From assembly GCF_034043675.1 (NCBI RefSeq), contig NZ_JAXCLA010000006.1:310001-374000 (forward strand): a stretch of DNA of 64,000 nucleotides, in the 5' to 3' direction. Below, in pieces: positions 7,569 to 16,315 of the stretch. The DNA is from KK5 sp034043675 (GTDB lineage: Bacteria > Pseudomonadota > Gammaproteobacteria > Burkholderiales > Burkholderiaceae_C). Position numbers and translations under genes: made by a program. How positions within the stretch are numbered: the stretch's first letter is position 1; each line of letters opens with the position of its first letter. The notes beneath the pieces were generated by a model. The model ran no database searches. It was not told where the DNA came from and saw only the letters and a program-made list of their open reading frames with translations.

Positions 7569-7646
7569 GATCGGTCCTTCCTTGGCAATGAAATACAAGC
7601 TCCAGTTTGAACGCGAACGGGTCGGTCTAGGAGGTAAGAAAGTGCT

Positions 7647-8435
7647 TCAAAAGGTGCCGGCGTAGGCGCCGCCGTCGAGCAGGATGTTCTGCCCGGTCAG
7701 GTAGCCGGCCTGTGCGCTGCACAGCATCGCGCAGATCTGGCCGAACTCCTCGGCAGTGCCGAAGCGCTGGGCCGGGATCGTCGCGCGGCGCTTGTCCATG
7801 ATCTCATCGACGGTCTGGCCGGTGCGTGCAGCGCCGGCGGCCCAGCCCTTGCGCAGGCGCTCGGTGTCGAAGGCGCCGGGCAGCAGGTTGTTGATCGTCA
7901 CGTTGCGCCCGGCCAGGCGCGGCTGGCGTGCGACGCCGGCCACGAAGCCGGTGAGGCCCGAGCGCGCGCCGTTGGACAGGCCCAGTACGTCGATCGGTGC
8001 CTTGACCGCGCCCGAGGTGATGTTGACGACGCGGCCGAAGTCGCGCGCGGCCATGTCGTCCACGGTGGCCTTGATCAGCTCGATCGGCGCCAGCATGTTG
8101 GCGTCCAGCGCGGCGATCCATTGCTCGCGGCCCCAGTCGCGGAAGTCGCCGGGCGGCGGGCCGCCGGCGTTGTTGACGAGGATGTCCACCTGCGGGCAGG
8201 CCGCGAGCGCCGCGGCGCGGCCCTCGGGCGTGGCGATGTCGCCGGCCACCGCGCGCACCTCGGCGGCGGGGTTCAGCGCCCGCAGGGCCTCGGCCGTGCG
8301 TTGCAATTCGTCCGCGCCGCGGGCGGTGATGACCACGTTCGCGCCCTCGCGCACCAAGGCCTCGGCACAGCCGCGGCCCAGGCCCTTGCTGGCGGCGCAG
8401 ACCAGCGCCCAGCGTCCGTTCAATCCAAGATCCAT
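7647..8435 (-). CDS. SDR-family protein with atypical active site
   Basis: A 262-aa short-chain dehydrogenase/reductase-fold protein. The cofactor loop reads CAASKGLG (first Gly of TGxxxGxG replaced) and the NNAG motif is present (LVNNAGG). The catalytic Ser is at 141 (NITSG), but thirteen residues later, where YxxxK should stand, the sequence reads SNGAR (154-158): Tyr is replaced by Ser and Lys by Arg. It may be a non-canonical SDR or lack oxidoreductase activity. The C-terminus (YLTGQNILLDGGAYAGTF) is normal. It lies 16 bp downstream of the EamA exporter gene on the same strand. Confidence 0.85.
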   Translation of the reverse strand: MDLGLNGRWALVCAASKGLGRGCAEALVREGANVVITARGADELQRTAEALRALNPAAEVRAVAGDIATPEGRAAALAACPQVDILVNNAGGPPPGDFRDWGREQWIAALDANMLAPIELIKATVDDMAARDFGRVVNITSGAVKAPIDVLGLSNGARSGLTGFVAGVARQPRLAGRNVTINNLLPGAFDTERLRKGWAAGAARTGQTVDEIMDKRRATIPAQRFGTAEEFGQICAMLCSAQAGYLTGQNILLDGGAYAGTF

Positions 8436-8451
8436 CGTGCTTCTCTTCTTT

Positions 8452-9348
8452 CTATCGCCATTTGGTCAGCAGCCAGACGCCGCCCATCACCAGGACCGTT
8501 CCCGCCGCCACCCAGCCGGTGAACGGCTCGTCGAGGATGACGACGCCCATCAGGATCGTCGACATCGGGCCGATCATGCCCGTCTGCGCCGCCATCGTCG
8601 CGCCGATGCGCTCGATCGCCATCATCACCATCACGACCGGCGCGAAGGTGCACAGCACCGCGTTCAGGATCGACAACCAGATCACCGGTGCCTGCACCGT
8701 CAGCGCCGCCGAGAGCGGACGCACCAGCAGGAACTGGCCGATACAGAAGCCGCAGGCCACCGTCGTCGCCAGGCCCGTCAGCCGCGGCGCGCCCAGGCGC
8801 TTCACCTCTTCGCCGCTGTAGACGAGATAGAGCGCATAGCTGATCGCGCTGCCGAACACCAGCGCCGCGCCGAGCCAGACGTTGCTGCCCTGGAAGCGCA
8901 GCTCGTGCCCGAACACGAGCAGCACGCCCGAGTAACTGACGGCGAGCGCCACCAGCTGGCGCGCCGTCACGCGGCGACCGAACAGCAGCGCGCCGAGGAA
9001 GAGCACGATGGTCGGGTTCAGGTACAGGATCAGCCGCTCGAAGCTCGCCGACACATAGGCCAGGCCCGCGAAGTCCAGGTAACTGGCCAGGTAGTAACCG
9101 GAGAAGCCGAGGCCCGCCACCACCATCCAGTCGCGCCGCGTCAGCGGCGGCTTGCCGCGGCCGGCCCAGGCGGAGAGCGCCAGGAACAATGGCAGCGCGA
9201 ACAGCATGCGGAACATGATCAAGGTCACCGCGTCGACGCCATGGCGGTAGGCGAGCTTGACGATGATGGCCTTGCCGGCGAAACAGACGGCGCCGAGCGA
9301 GGCGAGCGCCAGGCCGGGCCACAGGGGCTTCTCTTGCGGATACGACAT
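8452..9348 (-). CDS. EamA/DMT-superfamily transporter
   Basis: A 298-aa inner-membrane protein with ten predicted helices in two EamA repeats (first about 14-145, second about 160-295). Family members export metabolites or amino acids; substrate not deducible. Typical features include LNPTIVLFLGALLFGRR at the end of the first repeat and GMIGPMSTILMGVVILDEP in the second. The downstream SDR gene follows after 16 bp, so the two probably share a transcript. Confidence 0.88.
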   Translation of the reverse strand: MSYPQEKPLWPGLALASLGAVCFAGKAIIVKLAYRHGVDAVTLIMFRMLFALPLFLALSAWAGRGKPPLTRRDWMVVAGLGFSGYYLASYLDFAGLAYVSASFERLILYLNPTIVLFLGALLFGRRVTARQLVALAVSYSGVLLVFGHELRFQGSNVWLGAALVFGSAISYALYLVYSGEEVKRLGAPRLTGLATTVACGFCIGQFLLVRPLSAALTVQAPVIWLSILNAVLCTFAPVVMVMMAIERIGATMAAQTGMIGPMSTILMGVVILDEPFTGWVAAGTVLVMGGVWLLTKWR

Positions 9349-9385
9349 CGCTGCCGATTCTAGGCAGCAGGGCCGGGGCCCGTGG

Positions 9386-10498
9386 TCAGCGCCAGAATTT
9401 GCCGTCGGCGCCGATGATGGAGATGTCGGTGAAATCGAGGCCGGCGTGATTGGACGGGCCGATGCTCAGTTCCAGACCGCCGAGGTCGACCTGGCGCAGG
9501 CTGTCCAGAGCTTTCAGCAAGCCATCGCGGCTCAGGTCCTTGCCCGCACGACGCAACCCCTCGACCAGCAGCTTCGCGGCGGCGAAGCCCTCGATCGCCG
9601 CCGGGCTCAGCTCGCCGCTGCGGCCGCGTGCGCGGGCCAGCGTCTGCGCTTCGCGCACCAGCGGCGTGGTCTGCGAGCGCTCGTAGGGGAAGAGCTGGGT
9701 GACGATGACGCCGCGCGCGTTGTCGCCAAGCGCCTTGACGAAGTCGGCCGAGGCGTTGTTCGACAAGGTCGCCACATGGGCCTTGGAGCCCGCTGCGCGC
9801 AGCGCCGTCACGCCCTCCACCACCGCATAGGCCGGCCCGATCAGCAGCACGGCTTCCATATCCGCGCGGGCGAGCTGCTGCATCAGCGGCGTCAGCTCGG
9901 GCTTGCGCGGATCGAAGCGCAGCACCGCGCTGGCCCGCATGTTCAGCGCCTCCAGCGCCTTCAGCGCGCCGGTGCCGGCATCGCTGCCGAAGTCGTCGGA
10001 CGCCTGCACGATCGTGAGCCGCTTGACGCCGATGCCGGCCAGGTGGCGGATCGCCCGCTCGGCCTCGCGCTGGAAGCTGGCGCGCAGGTTGAAGACATAC
10101 GGATTGAAGGGCTCGCGCAACTGGCGCGCACCGGTGCCGGGCGCCACCAGCGCGAGCTTGTGCTCGGCCAGCAGCGGCAGCATGGCCTGGGTGGGCGCCG
10201 TGCCGCGGCTCAGGAACATTGCCAGCACGCCCTGGTCGATCAGGCTGCGGGTGTTCACCACGGCGACTTGCGCGTCGTAGCGGTCATCCATCGAGATCAG
10301 CTCGATGCGCTGGCCCTTGATGCCGCCCTGCGCATTGACGGCGTCGAGATAGAGCCGCGCACCCTCGGTGCCCTCCTGCACGCTGGCCGCGGCGGGACCG
10401 GTGAACGCGGCGCTCTGGCCGATGCGGATCTGGGCCCCTGCGGGGCCGGCGGCCAAGAGCCATGCAGCCAAGGCCAACGCCACTGTTCGACGCAACAT
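9386..10498 (-). CDS. ABC transporter substrate-binding protein, branched-chain amino acid type
   Basis: A 370-aa periplasmic binding protein of the Leu/Ile/Val (type I) fold. The signal peptide is MLRRTVALALAAWLLAAGPAGA, cleaved before QIRIGQ. The family opening IRIGQSAAFTGPAA and the DDRYDAQVAVVNTRSLIDQ block are clear. I chose the ATG at 10498 because longer upstream starts lack a signal peptide. No permease or ATPase genes are adjacent, so it is an orphan receptor that may serve a distant transporter or a sensory role. Confidence 0.87.
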   Translation of the reverse strand: MLRRTVALALAAWLLAAGPAGAQIRIGQSAAFTGPAAASVQEGTEGARLYLDAVNAQGGIKGQRIELISMDDRYDAQVAVVNTRSLIDQGVLAMFLSRGTAPTQAMLPLLAEHKLALVAPGTGARQLREPFNPYVFNLRASFQREAERAIRHLAGIGVKRLTIVQASDDFGSDAGTGALKALEALNMRASAVLRFDPRKPELTPLMQQLARADMEAVLLIGPAYAVVEGVTALRAAGSKAHVATLSNNASADFVKALGDNARGVIVTQLFPYERSQTTPLVREAQTLARARGRSGELSPAAIEGFAAAKLLVEGLRRAGKDLSRDGLLKALDSLRQVDLGGLELSIGPSNHAGLDFTDISIIGADGKFWR

Positions 10499-10808
10499 TG
10501 CTCCGACCCTCCCATCCGACGTTCTGTTTGTGAATCGGCGGCATTCTTCCGCTGCGGCGCAGCATGCCACGCCCGGACAAACCCGCACACCGCGACTGGC
10601 GGGCCGAGGCAAGACCCGGCCCCATGCACCCGCTTTATTCATGCATTAGTTGACGGAAGCCCGCTCGGACGCGTGGCGGGCACGGCACATGCCCTGGCAA
10701 GCGCTGCTGCGAGGCACTACGCTGCGTTCCTTCGCAAGCCCATGCACCGGCCGTCAAGGATGCAACGGGCAACAAGAGCCCGAGACGTCGTTGATAGGAG
10801 AGACGGAG
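10499..10808. promoter_or_regulatory. divergent promoter region
   Basis: A 310-bp gap between two divergently oriented genes (ABC binding protein leftward, diguanylate cyclase rightward), so it should hold both promoters. I see no convincing -35/-10 pair, palindrome or small gene. A purine-rich ribosome-binding site (GGAGAGACGGAG) lies directly before the rightward ATG. Confidence 0.45.
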
Positions 10809-11933
10809 ATGAGGTACCTCGACAGCAAGGCCCGCAGCGCTGAGCACCTGCGTGCCGCCCTGCCGCTGATGACGCGCCAGAACACCGCGCTGCACCCGGT
10901 CAGCTACGCGATCTGGTACGAGTACGTCAGCGGTACCAATCCCGACCTGAACCGCCGCATGCAGGAGCTGACCCAGCACGGCGCCGCGCTGGACGACGCG
11001 CAGACCTGGGCACTCTTCCGCAAGCACGTGGCCGAGCCCGACAACGAGGCGGCGCGCCAGCTGAGCGACGGCGTCACGCAGGTGATCGAATCGATGGCGG
11101 CCTCGGCCGCCCAGGCCGGCGAGGACGCGGCGCGGATCGATGCCTCGCTGGGCGGCTGGGTCGAGCAGTTGTTGGATCAGGTGCAGCAGGAAGAACAACA
11201 GCCCGCGCCGGCGGATCTGCTGCAGGAGGTGGTCGCCAACACGCGCGAGATCCGCCAGGTGATGGACCGGCTGCAGGTGCAGCTCGACGCCAGCCAGGGC
11301 GAGATCCGCCGGCTGCGCGACGAGGTGCAGCGCGCCCGCAACGAAGCCTTCGTCGATGCGCTCACCGGCCTGGCCAACCGCCGCGCCTTCGAGCAGCAGC
11401 TGGATGCGTGCATCGCCGCCGCCCCGCAGACGCCGGCGCAACTGCCCTGGCTGATGCTGGGCGACATCGATCACTTCAAGGCGATCAACGACAGCTTCGG
11501 CCATGTGTTCGGCGACCAGGTGCTGCGCGCCGTGGCGCAGACGCTGAAGAGCGTCGCCGCACCGGAGGGCGCGCTGCCGGCGCGCATCGGTGGCGAGGAG
11601 TTCGCGCTGCTGCTGCCTTGCGCCACGCTCGCGCAGGCGCAGGCACTGGCCGACCAGATGCGGCAGAAGGTGGCCCTGGGCCGCATCCGGCGCGGCGAGC
11701 AGAACGAGTGCATCGCGCGCGTCACGATCTCCCTGGGCCTGACGCAGATGCAGCGCGGCGAAGGCGCCGGCGCCTTCTTCGAGCGCGCCGACCAGGCGCT
11801 CTACGCCTCCAAGCGCGACGGGCGCAACCGCGTCAGCGTGCTGGACAGCACCGCCCGTTCAGGCCCGCAGTCCCCACAGCTGCCAGGCGGCGAACGCGGT
11901 CAGCAGCAGCGCACTGGCACGCTGCACGCGTAG
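10809..11933 (+). CDS. GGDEF-domain diguanylate cyclase
   Basis: A 374-aa cytoplasmic protein that should make cyclic di-GMP from GTP. Residues 1-140 are a helical sensor region of unknown ligand, 140-180 a coiled coil (EIRQVMDRLQVQLDASQGE), and 180-345 the GGDEF domain with DALTGLANRRAFE, the metal site LGDIDHFKAIND and an intact GGEEF signature (261-265). The inhibitory I-site RxxD expected just upstream of GGEEF is absent (residues there are PEGA), suggesting no product feedback. The last 75 bases overlap the end of the converging LysE gene; the tail after VSVLDS looks unstructured. Confidence 0.92.
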   Translation: MRYLDSKARSAEHLRAALPLMTRQNTALHPVSYAIWYEYVSGTNPDLNRRMQELTQHGAALDDAQTWALFRKHVAEPDNEAARQLSDGVTQVIESMAASAAQAGEDAARIDASLGGWVEQLLDQVQQEEQQPAPADLLQEVVANTREIRQVMDRLQVQLDASQGEIRRLRDEVQRARNEAFVDALTGLANRRAFEQQLDACIAAAPQTPAQLPWLMLGDIDHFKAINDSFGHVFGDQVLRAVAQTLKSVAAPEGALPARIGGEEFALLLPCATLAQAQALADQMRQKVALGRIRRGEQNECIARVTISLGLTQMQRGEGAGAFFERADQALYASKRDGRNRVSVLDSTARSGPQSPQLPGGERGQQQRTGTLHA

Positions 11934-12503
11934 GCGCCAGCGGCGGTCGAAGCGCTCGCGCAGGCGGCTCACCATTGCGCTGAGCATCAGCCACCACAGC
12001 GCCGAGCCGACGAACACGCCGAGCACCAGCAGCCACGGCGGCGCCTCGGCCGCGCGTGCCGAGAGCGCGCCGAACACGGCCATGAAGGAAAAGATCGTCG
12101 CCGGGTTGGACAAGGTCAGCAGCATCGTGCCGCCGAAGTAGCCCCACAGGCTCTGCCCGCCCGCCGTCTCGGCCATCCACTCGCCAGGCTCGCCCGGCTC
12201 GCTGCGCCACAGCCCCCAGGCCATCCAGAGCAGGAAGGCCGCGCCCGCCAGGCTCAGCGGCACGCGGGCGCTGTTCATCGCCGCGATCACGCTGCTGACA
12301 CCGTAGGCGCCCAGCGCGCCGTACAGCGCATCGGCCACCGCCGCGCCCAGGCCCGTGGCGAGGCCCGCCGCGCGCCCTCGCTCCAGGCTGCGCTGGATCG
12401 TCAGCAATCCGATCGGGCCGACCGGCGCCGCGATCGACAAGCCGATCACGACGGCCTGCGCCGACACCGCCATCCACGACACGCTGTTGTTCAAGTCCGC
12501 CAT
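11859..12503 (-). CDS. LysE-family translocator
   Basis: A 214-aa inner-membrane exporter of the LysE/RhtB family, proposed to export amino acids. Six hydrophobic segments; the signature APVGPIGLLTIQRSLERG (about 26-43) and a central LSNPATIFSFMAVFG motif are typical. Its 3' end overlaps the 3' end of the converging diguanylate cyclase gene by 75 bp. Substrate unknown. Confidence 0.88.
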   Translation of the reverse strand: MADLNNSVSWMAVSAQAVVIGLSIAAPVGPIGLLTIQRSLERGRAAGLATGLGAAVADALYGALGAYGVSSVIAAMNSARVPLSLAGAAFLLWMAWGLWRSEPGEPGEWMAETAGGQSLWGYFGGTMLLTLSNPATIFSFMAVFGALSARAAEAPPWLLVLGVFVGSALWWLMLSAMVSRLRERFDRRWRLRVQRASALLLTAFAAWQLWGLRA

Positions 12504-12529
12504 CGGGCAACTGTAGGGCCGCGGCCATG

Positions 12530-12553
12530 AAAAAAGCGGCCCGCAGGCCGCTT
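12530..12553 (-). terminator. intrinsic terminator of the MHS transporter gene
   Basis: On the minus strand, AAGCGGCC (12546-12553) and GGCCGCTT (12534-12541) form an eight-base-pair GC-rich stem with a four-base loop, followed by a run of T. It lies 28 bp downstream of the transporter stop codon. Confidence 0.85.
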
Positions 12554-12580
12554 GGTTCAGCGTCAGCCGATCGGTGCGAC

Positions 12581-14239
12581 TCAGTCGGCCGCGTAGATGT
12601 TGACGTCCTTGGTTTCCTTGACGAACAGCATGCCGACGACGAAGGTGATCGCGGCGAAGATGATCGGGTACCAGAGGCCGTTGTACATATTGCCGGTCTG
12701 CGCCACGATGGCCACCGCGGTGGCGGGCAGCAGGCCGCCGAACCAGCCGTTGCCGATGTGGTACGGCAGGCTCATCGAGGTGTAGCGGATGCGGGTCGGG
12801 AACATCTCCACCAGCATCGCGGCGATCGGGCCGTAGACCATCGTCACGTAGATGACCAGCACGACGAGGATGAGGACCATCATCGGCTTGTTCATCTTGG
12901 TCTCGTCGGCCTTGCCGGTCGGGTAGCCGTGCTCCTTCAGCGCGGCGGCCAGGTCCTTCTTGAACGCGGCTTCCTTGTCCTTGGCAGCCGGATCCTTGGC
13001 GGAGTAGGCATCGATCGTCTTGTCGCCGATCGTGATCTTGGCCGTGCTGCCCGGGGCATCCACCGTGTCATAGCTGACCGAGCCGGCGGCGAGCGCCTGC
13101 TTGGCGACGTCGCATGAGCTGGTGAACTTGGCCGTGCCGGTCGGGTTGAACTGGAAGCTGCACTCGGCCGGATCGGCGGTCACGACGACCTTGGACGTGG
13201 TCTGCGCCGCGGCCAGGTCGGGGTTGGCCGCCTTGGTCAGTGCGCCGAACAGCGGCATGTAGGTCAGCGCGGCGATCAGGCAGCCGGCCATGATGATGGG
13301 CTTGCGGCCGATCTTGTCCGACAGCGAACCGAACAGGATGAAGAAGGGCGTGCCGATGGCCAGCGCGATGGCGATCATGATGTTCGCCGTGTTGCCGTCG
13401 ACCTTCAGCGGGCCGGTCAGGAAGAACAGCGCGTAGAACTGGCCCGTGTACCAGACGACCGCCTGGCCCATCGTCAGGCCGACCAGTGCCAGGATCACGA
13501 TCTTCAGGTTCTTCCACTGGCCGAAGGACTCGGACAGCGGCGCCTTGGAGGTCTTGCCCTCGGCCTTCATCTTCTGGAAGGCGGGCGACTCGTTCATGCT
13601 CAGGCGGATCCACACGCTGATCGCCAGCAGCAGCACCGAGACGACGAACGGGATGCGCCAGCCCCACTTGGCGAACTCGGCCTCGCCGACCACGGTGCGC
13701 GTGCCGACGATCACCAGGATCGACAGGAACAGGCCCAGGGTCGCCGTGGTCTGAATCCACGCGGTGAAGGCGCCACGCTTGCCGTGCGGCGCGTGCTCGG
13801 CCACGTAGGTGGCCGCGCCGCCGTACTCGCCGCCGAGCGCCAGGCCCTGCAGCATGCGCAGGCCGATCAGGATGATCGGCGCGGCCCAGCCGATGGACTC
13901 GAAGGTGGGCAGCACGCCGACCAGGAAGGTCGACAGGCCCATGATCAGGATGGTCACCAGGAAGGTGTACTTGCGGCCGATCATGTCGCCGAGGCGGCCG
14001 AACACCAGCGCGCCGAAGGGGCGCACCAGGAAGCCGGCGGCGAAGGCCAGCAGCGAGAAGATGTCGCGCGAGGCCGGGTCCAGCGGCGTGAAGAACTGCT
14101 TGCCGATGATCGCGGCCAGGGTGCCGTAGAGATAGAAGTCGTACCACTCGAACACGGTGCCGAGCGAAGAGGCGAAGATGACCTTCTTCTCTTCGCTCGT
14201 CATCGGCGTGTTGGTGGAGACTGCGCTTGCAGTTGCCAT
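12581..14239 (-). CDS. MHS-family MFS transporter with a large periplasmic insertion
   Basis: A 552-aa proton symporter of the metabolite:H+ symporter family (KgtP/ProP relatives, usually about 440 aa), probably for a carboxylate or related solute. Family markers: FEWYDFYLYGT (29-40), FLVRPFGALVFGRLGDMIGRK (70-90), GLALGGEYGGAATYVAEHAP and the cytoplasmic loop GSLSDKIGRKP (304-314). The extra length is an insertion of about 115 residues (337-451) in the loop between helices 9 and 10, predicted periplasmic, with two Cys (360, 376) and a Lys/Asp/Ala-rich second half. Helix 10 then resumes at PMMVLILVVLVIYV. Confidence 0.88.
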   Translation of the reverse strand: MATASAVSTNTPMTSEEKKVIFASSLGTVFEWYDFYLYGTLAAIIGKQFFTPLDPASRDIFSLLAFAAGFLVRPFGALVFGRLGDMIGRKYTFLVTILIMGLSTFLVGVLPTFESIGWAAPIILIGLRMLQGLALGGEYGGAATYVAEHAPHGKRGAFTAWIQTTATLGLFLSILVIVGTRTVVGEAEFAKWGWRIPFVVSVLLLAISVWIRLSMNESPAFQKMKAEGKTSKAPLSESFGQWKNLKIVILALVGLTMGQAVVWYTGQFYALFFLTGPLKVDGNTANIMIAIALAIGTPFFILFGSLSDKIGRKPIIMAGCLIAALTYMPLFGALTKAANPDLAAAQTTSKVVVTADPAECSFQFNPTGTAKFTSSCDVAKQALAAGSVSYDTVDAPGSTAKITIGDKTIDAYSAKDPAAKDKEAAFKKDLAAALKEHGYPTGKADETKMNKPMMVLILVVLVIYVTMVYGPIAAMLVEMFPTRIRYTSMSLPYHIGNGWFGGLLPATAVAIVAQTGNMYNGLWYPIIFAAITFVVGMLFVKETKDVNIYAAD

Positions 14240-14410
14240 GGATGTTGTCTCCGCTTTTGATTCGTGAACGGAGAGCCGCCGCCCGGCGGTTCCCGTGCCC
14301 GCACTATCCGGTCGGCCTCTGACAGCCTTCTGACGTGACGCTGAATCTAAGCTGACAAACTCGGGTCGAACCCGCAGCCCCGCTTTCGCAATGCGGGAAA
14401 ACTCAGGGCA

Positions 14411-16315
14411 TCAAGGGTTAGTCCCGGGCAGCAGCAGGCGCAGCCGCACGCCGCGGCCGGGCGCCGTGTCGAGCAGCAGTTCGCCACCCAGCGTGGCGGC
14501 GCGCTGGCGCATGCTGGCCAGGCCGTGGCCGGCCGGCGCCTCGGCGGGGTCGAAGCCGCAGCCGTCATCGGCCACGCAGACTTCGATGCGCCCGTCGTCC
14601 TCATCGAGCCGCCGGGCCGACAGGCGCAAGGTGCGCGCCCGCGCATGCTTGATCGCATTGCTCATCGCCTCCTGGATCACGCGCAGCACCTGCAGCGCCT
14701 GCGTGGGTTCCAGCCAGGGCAGCGGCGGCAGGTCGTCCATCGCCCATTCGAGCCGCAGCCCGGCACCGTCCAGGCGCCGGCCGACCCGCTGGCGCAGGGT
14801 GGCCAGCAGGGTCGCCAGGTCGTGTTCCAGCGGCTCCAGCGAATCGATGGTCAGGCGCAGGTCCTCGATCGCGCCGCGCAGCAGCTCGGCCATCGCCGGC
14901 CCGCTGGCCGATCCGCTCTCGGCCAGGCGCAGCAGCGCGATCAGGTGGGAGCCGACGCCGTCGTGCATGTCGCGCATCAGGCGCTGGCGTTCCAGCAGCA
15001 GCGCCTGTTCGCGCTCGGCAGCGCGCAGTTGCTCGTGACGCAGCGCCAGCTCGCGCTCGCGCTCGGCCAGCCGTTCGGCCAGCACATGGCTGGCCGATTC
15101 CGCCTGCGTCAGCGCGCCGGTGAAGCGGCGCAGCGCCGCGTACAGAAAGCTCGCCAGCACCAGCAGCGCGCCATAGGGCAGCAGGTAGATCGCCTCCGGC
15201 CCGATGCGGTTGGACAACAGCAGAAGGTCCTGTGCCGCGAAGGCGAGGCACAGCCACAGCGCGACGACCATCACGCGCAGCTCGCGGTTGCCATGCCAGG
15301 CCAGTTGGCTCAGCACCAAGGTCACCGCCAGCGCGACGACGAGGTTGACGATGTAGATCGCCTGCATCGGCACCTCCAGCAGCGGCAGCGGCATCCCGGC
15401 CACCGAGCCGGCAACGACCAGCACCCACAGCACCGGCTCAAGCCGCCGCTGCCAGGCCGGGCCGCTGTGCTGCGCCTCGGCGAAGCGGAAGGCGAAGCGG
15501 TAGGTCGCCAGCATCAGCCAGCCGACGGCCGCGACCGTCATCCACCAGAACCAGTCGAACAGATCGTCGTCGACGGGCAGGTTGATGAACAGGTGCGCAT
15601 TGCGCAGCGGCCAGATCAGTGCGACCACCGCGAAGTCGAGCCAGCCGCGCTCGCCGCGCCGCCCCAGCCACACGAGGAAGGACAGCAGGCCCAGCAGCGC
15701 CAGCGCCAGGCTGGACGCGGCCGGCAGCGTCTGCTGCAGCATCGTGCGCAGCGCGTGTCGGTCACGCAGGGCGGCCTCGGTGCCGATCCAGACGGTGGAC
15801 AGCGAGTGGTAGCGGCCCGCCCGGCTCGGCACGCGCAGCGTCACACGCACCTGCGGCTCGCGTGCCGCGCCGGGCGGCAGGGCCATCAACAGCGGCCGGT
15901 TGAACTGCTCCATGAAGCCGGTCTGGTTGTCGAACACCTCGACCCAACCCCCTTCCTGCCGCTGCCACCACAGCTCCACCGGTAGCGCCACGACGCGCGG
16001 CACGTAGACGACTAGCGGCGTGTCGGCCGGCAGGTCGGTTGGCACCGTCCAGGCGAAGCGGTACCAGGCGACCTGCCGCACCGCGTCGGCGTTCCGATCC
16101 TGCACCGGGCGGCGGAACACATCGGGCAGCGCGACCGGCTGCCAGCAGGCATCGACATCGGCCGGCAGCGAGGCGGCCTCGGGGGCGGTGACGTCCACCA
16201 GGCAGCGCTGTGCCTGCATCAGGTGCTCGGCCGGCGCCGCCCGCGCCGGGCCCAGCAGCGCCGCGGCCAGCAGCAGCGCCTCAATCGCGCAGCAGGCCCA
16301 TGCGCCGCGCTTCAT
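14411..16315 (-). CDS. NarL-type sensor histidine kinase, 7TM
   Basis: A 634-aa membrane sensor. A signal-like N-terminus (1-27) precedes a periplasmic beta-rich domain (30-185), seven hydrophobic helices (about 195-395; 7TMR-DISM-like arrangement) and a coiled-coil linker (400-447). The HisKA_3 dimerisation box is LMRDMHDGVGSHLIAL with phospho-acceptor His451; the ATPase domain shows VIQEAMSNAIKHA, VADDGCGFD and GHGLASMRQRAATLGG. The 5' end overlaps the response regulator gene by 35 bp, so the two form one operon and should be cognate partners. Signal unknown. Confidence 0.92.
   Translation of the reverse strand: MKRGAWACCAIEALLLAAALLGPARAAPAEHLMQAQRCLVDVTAPEAASLPADVDACWQPVALPDVFRRPVQDRNADAVRQVAWYRFAWTVPTDLPADTPLVVYVPRVVALPVELWWQRQEGGWVEVFDNQTGFMEQFNRPLLMALPPGAAREPQVRVTLRVPSRAGRYHSLSTVWIGTEAALRDRHALRTMLQQTLPAASSLALALLGLLSFLVWLGRRGERGWLDFAVVALIWPLRNAHLFINLPVDDDLFDWFWWMTVAAVGWLMLATYRFAFRFAEAQHSGPAWQRRLEPVLWVLVVAGSVAGMPLPLLEVPMQAIYIVNLVVALAVTLVLSQLAWHGNRELRVMVVALWLCLAFAAQDLLLLSNRIGPEAIYLLPYGALLVLASFLYAALRRFTGALTQAESASHVLAERLAERERELALRHEQLRAAEREQALLLERQRLMRDMHDGVGSHLIALLRLAESGSASGPAMAELLRGAIEDLRLTIDSLEPLEHDLATLLATLRQRVGRRLDGAGLRLEWAMDDLPPLPWLEPTQALQVLRVIQEAMSNAIKHARARTLRLSARRLDEDDGRIEVCVADDGCGFDPAEAPAGHGLASMRQRAATLGGELLLDTAPGRGVRLRLLLPGTNP

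Noticed and set aside
14379..14397. Hairpin CCCGC/GCGGG downstream of the sensor kinase as terminator
   Set aside because: Five-bp stem with a nine-base loop and no T-run on the minus strand.
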